A stretch of 11,723 bases of DNA, from the NCBI GenBank assembly GCA_015163815.1, contig JAAOIJ010000048.1, positions 1 through 11,723 on the forward strand, in the 5' to 3' direction. A program made the position numbers and the translations under genes. This DNA comes from Endozoicomonadaceae bacterium (GTDB lineage: Bacteria; Pseudomonadota; Gammaproteobacteria; Pseudomonadales; Endozoicomonadaceae). The notes beneath the pieces were generated by a model, which saw only the letters and a list, made by a program, of their open reading frames with translations, had not been told where the DNA came from and made no database searches. This document shows, in pieces, positions 6,759 to 11,723 of the stretch. How positions within the stretch are numbered: position 1 is the first letter of the stretch; each line of letters begins with the position of its first letter.

Positions 6759-8654
6759 TTATGTTTCATTCAATTGATTTGTTTTCTTTAAATATATCAA
6801 TAACCTAGATATTGAAGCAGGGGTTACACCTTCTATTCTAGAAGCAAACCATAAATTAACGGGTTTATTTTGCGTTAGTTTTTGTATGACTTCGTTAGAT
6901 AGCCCGCTAATCTGTTCATAATTTAATGTTTCAGGTAGAACCGTATTCTGATAACGTTTAATGCGATCAATCTCTACTGTTTGTCTAGTGATATATCCTT
7001 CATACTTAATATTCATTTCAATTTGAGTGGCCCAGATAGCCTTTATTTTAGGCAGCCCTGTTTGGCAACCTTCAGTTGTATTAAGGAAATCTTCATAAGT
7101 CACGCCAGGTCTTTTGAGTAAATCTTGTAAGCTATATTCATGCGTTAAAGGTTGTTTTGTACGGTTTTCAATATGTTTTGCTAAAGGTGTGTTGGGTTGT
7201 ACAAAAAAATGTTTTAAATGGTGTTGTGTTTTTTGAATAATATGACGTTTATCTAAAAAATGAGCCCATCGCTTTGAGTCAACTAAACCAAGCTCGTAAC
7301 CAATTTCAGTGAGCCTTGTGTCAGCATTATCTTCACGAAGCATGAGTCTATATTCTGCGCGACTAGTGAACATGCGGTAAGGTTCACTGACACCTTGTGT
7401 AACTAAATCATCAATTAATACACCTAAGTAAGCTTCACTGCGTTTGGGATGCCATGGCGACTGACCTTGTACTTTTCTTGCGGCATTCAAGCCTGCGAGT
7501 AAACCTTGTGCAGCAGCTTCTTCATATCCTGTTGTACCATTAATTTGTCCTGCAAAAAATAAACCTGATATCAGTTTAGTTTCTAAAGATAAAGTTAAAC
7601 CTCTCGGATCAAAATAATCGTATTCAATGGCATATCCAGGTCGAGTAATGTGTGCTTTTTCTAGTCCTTTAATTGAGTGAATTAAGTTTAATTGTACGTC
7701 AAAAGGTAAGCTAGTTGATATGCCATTCGGATATAATTCATGACTGCTCAATCCTTCAGGTTCTAAAAAAATTTGATGGCTAGATTGATGAGAAAAACGA
7801 TGAATTTTATCTTCAATAGATGGGCAGTAACGAGGACCCGCGCCTTCAATAATCCCTGTATATAAAGGTGATTGATCTAGTGCCTTTTGAATAATGTCAT
7901 GTGTTTTAGGATTTGTGTGCGTAATGTAGCAAGCGAGTTGTTTTGGATGTTCTGATGCATGACTCATATAAGACATAACCGGGCAAGGTGTATCACCAGG
8001 TTGAATAGTCATAGCAGAGAAATCAACTGTTCTTGCATCAATCCTTGGAGGAGTGCCTGTTTTTAAACGGCCTATTTTAAAAGGTAATTGACTTAATTGA
8101 TGTGCTAATTGTGTGCTCGATTTATCGCCAGCTCGTCCACCACCTTGTTGCTGTAGTCCAACATGCATTTTTCCATTTAAAAAAGTGCCTGCTGTTAACA
8201 CGACAGCATCTGCTTTAATGCGTTGCCCTAATTGCGTAATAACACCTGTTACTTGACCTTCTGTAATGATTAAATTATCAACACTTTGTTGGTAAAGTAA
8301 TACATTTGGGTGATCTGTCACGAGTGTTCGAATCGCAGTGCGATATAAAGAACGGTCGGCTTGAACTCTGGTTGCTCGAACTGCAGGCCCTTTTCTAGCA
8401 TTTAATACGCGAAATTGTATGCCAGCACGATCTGTAGCTATAGCCATAGCACCCCCTAAAGCATCAATTTCTTTGACAAGATGGCTTTTTCCGATGCCGC
8501 CAATAGATGGATTGCAAGACATTTGCCCTAATGTATCAATATTATGAGTAATCAATAGAGTTTTAATGCCCATCCTGGCAGCTGCTAATGCAGCTTCAGT
8601 GCCTGCATGCCCAGCGCCAATAATGATGATGGGAAAATAATCAAATGCATTCAT
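6759..8654 (-). CDS. mnmG: tRNA uridine-5-carboxymethylaminomethyl modification enzyme MnmG (GidA)
   Basis: MnmG, with its GTPase partner MnmE, uses FAD and methylene-tetrahydrofolate to modify the wobble uridine U34 of several tRNAs. The 631-aa protein is full length (E. coli 629). It shows the FAD-binding GAGHAG motif (13-18), the THNIDTLGQMSCNP segment with C47, the family signature GPRYCPSIEDK with the conserved C277 in the same position as in E. coli, and GQINGTTGYEEAAAQG (369-384). The helical C-terminal domain is intact, including SGLSNEVIQKL and GVTPASIS. Genes that often follow mnmG (rsmG, parA, parB) are not here; the gene converges on an XRE regulator. No Shine-Dalgarno sequence precedes the start codon. 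Confidence 0.97.
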   Translation of the reverse strand: MNAFDYFPIIIIGAGHAGTEAALAAARMGIKTLLITHNIDTLGQMSCNPSIGGIGKSHLVKEIDALGGAMAIATDRAGIQFRVLNARKGPAVRATRVQADRSLYRTAIRTLVTDHPNVLLYQQSVDNLIITEGQVTGVITQLGQRIKADAVVLTAGTFLNGKMHVGLQQQGGGRAGDKSSTQLAHQLSQLPFKIGRLKTGTPPRIDARTVDFSAMTIQPGDTPCPVMSYMSHASEHPKQLACYITHTNPKTHDIIQKALDQSPLYTGIIEGAGPRYCPSIEDKIHRFSHQSSHQIFLEPEGLSSHELYPNGISTSLPFDVQLNLIHSIKGLEKAHITRPGYAIEYDYFDPRGLTLSLETKLISGLFFAGQINGTTGYEEAAAQGLLAGLNAARKVQGQSPWHPKRSEAYLGVLIDDLVTQGVSEPYRMFTSRAEYRLMLREDNADTRLTEIGYELGLVDSKRWAHFLDKRHIIQKTQHHLKHFFVQPNTPLAKHIENRTKQPLTHEYSLQDLLKRPGVTYEDFLNTTEGCQTGLPKIKAIWATQIEMNIKYEGYITRQTVEIDRIKRYQNTVLPETLNYEQISGLSNEVIQKLTQNKPVNLWFASRIEGVTPASISRLLIYLKKTNQLNET

Positions 8655-8672
8655 ATATCAAATATCAAGTTC

Positions 8673-8678
8673 ATTATA
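8673..8678 (-). promoter_or_regulatory. Possible mnmG -10 box with a very short leader
   Basis: On the - strand a perfect TATAAT lies 18 bases before the mnmG ATG, which would give a leader of only about a dozen bases with no ribosome binding site. The -35 region is weak. If this is the real promoter, mnmG mRNA is nearly leaderless. Confidence 0.35.
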
Positions 8679-8794
8679 CGTGTAGACCTAAAGGTAAGCT
8701 AAATTATAAGAGGGTTGATCTAAAAAAGAAACTAAAATGATGTCTATTATTTTAATTTAAAGTCTTGATTGATGTTATTTTATGTCATACTCTA

Positions 8795-8821
8795 TTGAAA
8801 ATGTAATCTGGCTTGAATAAT
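8795..8821 (+). promoter_or_regulatory. Weak candidate promoter for pilD
   Basis: TTGAAA at 8795-8800 is followed by AATAAT at 8816-8821 (15-base spacing) or by TAATGC at 17 bases. Both are imperfect. GAGAGG at about 8830 is too far from the ATG to act as its ribosome site. The interval 8655-8863 must hold the divergent promoters of mnmG and pilD. Confidence 0.2.
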
Positions 8822-8863
8822 GCATATTGAGAGGCAGCAGATCCATTCTGACTGAATAATACC

Positions 8864-9694
8864 ATGTTTGATATATTATGCGAAGATATTGCTATATTTT
8901 CTTTGTTAGTCGGTATCATTGGCTTAATTGTTGGTAGTTTTTTAAATGTCATCATTTATCGATTACCGCAAATGATTTTGAATCCTAACGATCAAAAATT
9001 CAATCTTTTATTGCCCTATTCTCACTGCCCTGCATGTAATAAACCATTGATATGGTGGCAAAATATACCGCTATTGAGTTATATTCTGTTAAAAGGAAAG
9101 TGTGGGTTTTGTCGACAATCAGTGAGTATACAGTATCCCTTAATTGAATTATTATCTGCCGTCATGAGTGCTGTAGCAGCTTATTACTATGGCTGCTCTT
9201 TTATGTTATTAGCTGTTTTATATTTCATGTGGAGCTTAATGGCTTTAACGTGTATTGACATCAAAACACACCTTTTGCCTGATTTAATAACACAACCTTT
9301 ATTATGGGTTGGCTTATTGTTCAGTATACAGTCGAAAACCTTATCTGCTCATGATGCTATTTATGGCGCTGTCTTGGGTTATTTTGTCTTATGGGCAGTT
9401 TATTGGATTTTTAAATGCTTAACGCGTCAAGAAGGTATGGGGTATGGTGACTTTAAACTTGCAGCGGCATTAGGTGCTTGGTGTGGATGGGAATCTATCT
9501 TGCTCATCATTAGCATTGCCTCTTTGCTGGGTAGTATATGGGGTATTAGTTTAATGCTGTTTTTTAATCGAAGTCGAAAAACAGCCATTCCTTTTGGTCC
9601 TTTTTTAGCACTAGGAGGTTTAATTGCGTTTTTCTTCTCAGATCAAGTACAGCAATTTATTTTACAAACTTTATCAAAAAATTTATTGTTTTAA
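8864..9694 (+). CDS. pilD: Prepilin peptidase / N-methyltransferase (type IV leader peptidase)
   Basis: PilD is an inner-membrane aspartyl protease (A24 family) that cleaves the leader of type IV pilins and type II secretion pseudopilins and usually methylates the new N-terminus. The 276-aa protein has the N-terminal membrane segment with GSFLNVIIYRLP (24-35), the cytoplasmic zinc domain with CPAC (C55, C58) and CGFC (C80, C83), and the two catalytic aspartates: D132 in TCIDIKTHLLPD and D196 in GMGYGDFK. The spacing of 64 between them is that of known members. Several hydrophobic segments follow. The start agrees with family alignments, but no clear ribosome site precedes it. coaE and zapD, its usual neighbours, are missing; an IS30-family remnant begins about ten bases after the stop. 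It implies a pilus or type II-like secretion system elsewhere in the genome. Confidence 0.95.
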   Translation: MFDILCEDIAIFSLLVGIIGLIVGSFLNVIIYRLPQMILNPNDQKFNLLLPYSHCPACNKPLIWWQNIPLLSYILLKGKCGFCRQSVSIQYPLIELLSAVMSAVAAYYYGCSFMLLAVLYFMWSLMALTCIDIKTHLLPDLITQPLLWVGLLFSIQSKTLSAHDAIYGAVLGYFVLWAVYWIFKCLTRQEGMGYGDFKLAAALGAWCGWESILLIISIASLLGSIWGISLMLFFNRSRKTAIPFGPFLALGGLIAFFFSDQVQQFILQTLSKNLLF

Positions 9695-9703
9695 AGGGCC
9701 CAT

Positions 9704-9840
9704 TCAATCATGAAGTGCAACACCTAAAGGTTTTTCTATTCCTAGCATAACGTCGTTAGGTGTTCGATAGTTTAACACTTTTCGAGGTCTATTATTGAGT
9801 GCTTTTTGAATCGCTAAATTTTCGTTATCTTTTTTAGAAT
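9704..9840 (-). mobile_element. IS30-family transposase C-terminal remnant
   Basis: On the - strand about 40 codons ending at 9704 match the C-terminus of IS30-family transposases: an ALNNRPRKVLNYRTP core (family form NxRPRKxLxxxTP), followed by a short linker and the VAL-plus-short-tail ending. The catalytic DDE region is absent, and upstream of about 9840 the reading becomes unrelated, so this is a decayed fragment that cannot transpose by itself. The reading frame can be extended to 9889, but that part is not transposase-like. The terminal inverted repeat might lie near the gggccc at about 9697-9702, though I cannot identify both ends. Confidence 0.75.
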
Positions 9841-10037
9841 TGACTATGAAACATTTATTATTTTTTATGACATAGTAAACAAGGATCACACCACAGAGTT
9901 GAGTATCAATTACGATAATTGCTTATTTGGATAGCATGGCTTTTATTGTGCCTGAGTTTTTTCACATCAATAATTATGACCAAGTCGTTTAAATTATTTT
10001 TTCAAAACAAAGAATATCTTCAGCATCCATTATAGAT

Positions 10038-10066
10038 TTGACTTTATATTTCCAATAATGTACAAT
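10038..10066 (+). promoter_or_regulatory. Strong putative sigma-70 promoter for the 419-aa effector-like gene
   Basis: TTGACT at 10038-10043 and TACAAT at 10061-10066 are separated by exactly 17 bases, with five of six matches in each box; this is the best promoter in the window. Transcription would start near 10073, 38 bases before the ATG at 10111. Confidence 0.55.
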
Positions 10067-10110
10067 TAATTTTAATAATTATTCAAATATACTTCCATGG
10101 TATATATCTT

Positions 10111-11370
10111 ATGTCGTATAATATGCATGTTAATCGTTTCATTGTATTTTTAGTTTTTTTTTTTCAAGGATTTAATGTATATTCTGGCAATGACAAACAT
10201 TCTCTTGCAAGTGATATAGTACAAAGTATGACGGTTAATGCAGTAGTTTTAATCTTTTCAAACGATTTAACAGACTCATTATCTATTCCTTTAATCTTAT
10301 CCGGCGTAGGTGCTTTTGTTTTATCTAAATTAATTTTAGAATATGGCGCTTCTTATATTCGACCAGAAGTTATAACAAATAATCCATTATTTAAAAATAA
10401 TCCATTATTTGAAAATTTTTTACATATAACCAGCTCTTCTTTGTGTTGTCAGCTTATGATTAATGATAATGCGCTGGAAATTATAAAATTAATTATTAGT
10501 AGTACTGTTGGGTATAGCGGATTAAATTGGCTTATTTCGAAACTTGAAAAAAAACTGTCTTTTACAGTTCCTGATTTTATAAAATATGGAGCACAATGTA
10601 TAGGTAGTACGGTAAGCGTGGGAGTCGCACAAGCAGCTTCTTTTTATTTATATCCTGAAAAAACACTTTACACTCCAATGAAATTAGTCGCTGGATTAGT
10701 TTCAACTATGAGTGCATGGTGCCTATATTTATATTCAAGTTCAAGTAACTCTGAAGATTTTAATCAGAAGCAAGGTGATAAGGAATCGGATGCTCTAACA
10801 AAGGATAGAGTTAATGAGTTCTTAACCGAGGGGAAGAAAACTCAAGATGCTTTACAATTAGACAATAGAATCATGTCTTCTGGAAATTCGGATTCTCAGC
10901 ATTCGAATAGGTCTGATGATGAAGATAAAGACACTACTGCTGCAGTAGACAGCAAAAGCGATGACGCTGGTGATGAATTAAAAGAAAACAGTGAACAAGC
11001 GTCACATACTACAGGTCCCCTGTCTACTCCCATTCAAAAAAACGTTCAACTAAAGGAAGAAGATACATATGTAGATATGGACTATGGTCAAAACTCTAAC
11101 TGTTCAGATAATGAGTGCGATGCAGACTTCTTTTTAGACGATCTTTATGATTCTTCATCTGCATCAAAAGCAAAAAACTACGAGGATATGTCTTATCATT
11201 CAAACGATAGCGGAACCAGTGATCATCTATATGATGATATAGTTTTCAGGCCAGAGGCAATGTCAAATACTGAGAAATTAAAAAAGAGATTGAGCAATTT
11301 TAAACAAAAAATTTTTAGAAAGAGAACGAGAACGAATAGCATGAAATCTACGCCATCCCGCTCTTTATAA
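10111..11370 (+). CDS. Effector-like membrane protein with acidic tail and tandem YxxM/YxxI tyrosine motifs
   Basis: I do not recognise a family. The 419-aa protein has a signal-like N-terminus (hydrophobic 10-24, possible cleavage after YS near 25), then a hydrophobic, probably helical or membrane-associated region to about 209 with segments near 41-50, 58-76, 123-135, 161-180 and 190-209. From 210 it becomes a low-complexity Ser/Asp/Glu-rich tail, probably disordered, carrying Y320 in TYVDM, Y346 in LYDS, Y357 in NYEDM and Y374 in LYDDI in acidic surroundings. It ends in a strongly basic stretch (388-419). YxxM is the known ligand of PI3-kinase SH2 domains once phosphorylated, and acidic tyrosine motifs of this kind occur in bacterial effectors phosphorylated in host cells. 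That role here is an inference. An 18-base tandem duplication encodes NNPLF twice (91-100). No Shine-Dalgarno is seen at ATG 10111; ATG 10123 is an alternative. IS remnants lie on both sides. Confidence 0.75.
   Translation: MSYNMHVNRFIVFLVFFFQGFNVYSGNDKHSLASDIVQSMTVNAVVLIFSNDLTDSLSIPLILSGVGAFVLSKLILEYGASYIRPEVITNNPLFKNNPLFENFLHITSSSLCCQLMINDNALEIIKLIISSTVGYSGLNWLISKLEKKLSFTVPDFIKYGAQCIGSTVSVGVAQAASFYLYPEKTLYTPMKLVAGLVSTMSAWCLYLYSSSSNSEDFNQKQGDKESDALTKDRVNEFLTEGKKTQDALQLDNRIMSSGNSDSQHSNRSDDEDKDTTAAVDSKSDDAGDELKENSEQASHTTGPLSTPIQKNVQLKEEDTYVDMDYGQNSNCSDNECDADFFLDDLYDSSSASKAKNYEDMSYHSNDSGTSDHLYDDIVFRPEAMSNTEKLKKRLSNFKQKIFRKRTRTNSMKSTPSRSL
10378..10413 (+). repeat. Two-copy 18-bp tandem duplication in the effector-like gene
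   Basis: Bases 10378-10395 and 10396-10413 are the same 18-mer with one mismatch (A10393 against G10411). It stays in frame and duplicates the residues NNPLF, so it looks like a recent small expansion. Confidence 0.8.
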
Positions 11371-11406
11371 CAATATATAGTCGATCCTGAAAAAGAAATA
11401 AGTATT

Positions 11407-11427
11407 ATATAATTCAATGAATTATAT
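11407..11427. repeat. 9-bp inverted repeat after the effector-like gene
   Basis: atataattc (11407-11415) pairs perfectly with gaattatat (11419-11427) across a 3-base loop, 37 bases after the stop. The stem is very AT-rich and no long T-tract follows, so it is at best a weak terminator. It could also mark the boundary of the adjacent IS. Confidence 0.3.
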
Positions 11428-11490
11428 GTTAATTTGTGGTATAAGATTTCCCAGTTATTGGTTGTTACTGATATAAAATCTGGGAAAAAA

Positions 11491-11723
11491 ATGAAAGAAA
11501 AAGACACACAGACACGACAAACAAATTTATTTCAAAATAAATTGAGCAATCTACTTGATCTTGATCTTGATCATGATCATGAACTCATTCCTTGGACAGT
11601 ATTTGAAGAAACATTTTGAGTCTATTATTCAGAAACGAGAGGTCGTCCTAGAAAGTCAATTAGACTGATGGTTTCCTTGTTAATGTTGCAGCATATTCAT
11701 GATTAATCTGATGAAAAAATAGT
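11491..11723 (+). pseudogene. IS5-like transposase, 5' part, interrupted by two stop codons, runs off the window
   Basis: From ATG 11491 (GGGA at 11482-11485) the reading gives TNLFQNKLSNLL, a PWTVFEETF segment, then, past a TGA at 11617-11619, YYSETRGRPRKSIRLMVSLL and LQHIHD, a TAA at 11704-11706, and SDEKI. This order (DW-x-xFE, YS-x-GRP-x-x-IRLMVGLL, LKH-x-x-LSDE) is the N-terminal pattern of IS5-type transposases as I know them. Both stops lie in the same frame, and the second falls exactly where the family has Leu in LSDE (TTA to TAA), so these are point mutations and not a change of frame. A six-base repeat at 11554-11583 has expanded the Leu-Asp/His-Asp run before HEL. The catalytic DDE residues would lie beyond the window. 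Confidence 0.75.
11554..11583 (+). repeat. Hexanucleotide tandem repeat in the transposase remnant
   Basis: Five consecutive six-base units run from 11554: three cttgat, one catgat and one catgaa. They encode alternating Leu/His and Asp/Glu just before the conserved L/I-P-W segment. It looks like a replication-slippage expansion in a gene no longer under selection. Confidence 0.75.

Noticed and set aside
9890..10037. More of the IS30 element upstream of its C-terminal remnant
   Set aside because: I found no transposase-like reading in any frame by eye, only a short caatta/taattg hairpin at 9907-9921.
11434..11490. Start of the IS5-like transposase at 11434
   Set aside because: The first 19 residues are unlike the family, whereas ATG 11491 has GGGA upstream and gives the expected N-terminus.
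11223..11507. 94-aa ORF on the - strand
   Set aside because: It is antisense to the end of the 419-aa gene and to the IS5-like start, with a low-complexity Phe/Leu-rich product; it is a shadow frame.
1..11723. tRNA, rRNA or CRISPR arrays
   Set aside because: No cloverleaf-like GC stems, rRNA motifs or regularly spaced direct repeats were seen.

Overview
The window looks like a piece of the chromosome of an AT-rich, host-associated gammaproteobacterium. The conserved proteins (Nth, DapE, MnmG, PilD, YacG, BamD) read as gammaproteobacterial from memory of the E. coli families. The low GC, the homopolymer runs, the decayed insertion sequences and two large effector-like proteins of unknown family suggest an intracellular lifestyle, perhaps Legionellales-like. 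That placement is an inference; no rRNA or other decisive marker is present.

Layout. Positions 1-1758 hold one long unrecognised gene that enters from outside the window. Its reading frame shifts by -1 at an A6 run (317-322) and back by +1 at an A7 run (591-597), so only its 3' part (640-1758) is an intact long ORF. Next comes a + strand block of conserved genes: bamD (2038-2943) and yacG (2967-3167), which look like a small operon, then a 412-base stretch with no convincing gene, then nth (3580-4251) and dapE (4288-5430). A 130-aa orphan protein (5558-5950) and an XRE-type regulator (6231-6695) follow. mnmG (6759-8654) lies on the - strand, convergent with the regulator and divergent from the prepilin peptidase gene pilD (8864-9694).

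The right end is accessory in character. An IS30-family transposase remnant (about 9704-9840, - strand) abuts pilD. A 419-aa protein (10111-11370) follows, with a hydrophobic N-terminal half and an acidic, serine-rich tail carrying several YxxM/YxxI tyrosine motifs. The window ends in the 5' part of an IS5-like transposase (11491 onward) broken by two in-frame stops.

The housekeeping genes serve unrelated pathways: outer-membrane protein assembly (BamD), gyrase control (YacG), base-excision repair (Nth), lysine/peptidoglycan precursor synthesis (DapE), tRNA wobble modification (MnmG) and type IV pilin or type II secretion pseudopilin processing (PilD). The best candidates for something new are the tyrosine-motif protein between the two IS remnants, the compensating A-run frameshifts in the first gene, and a BamD that lacks a recognisable lipobox.
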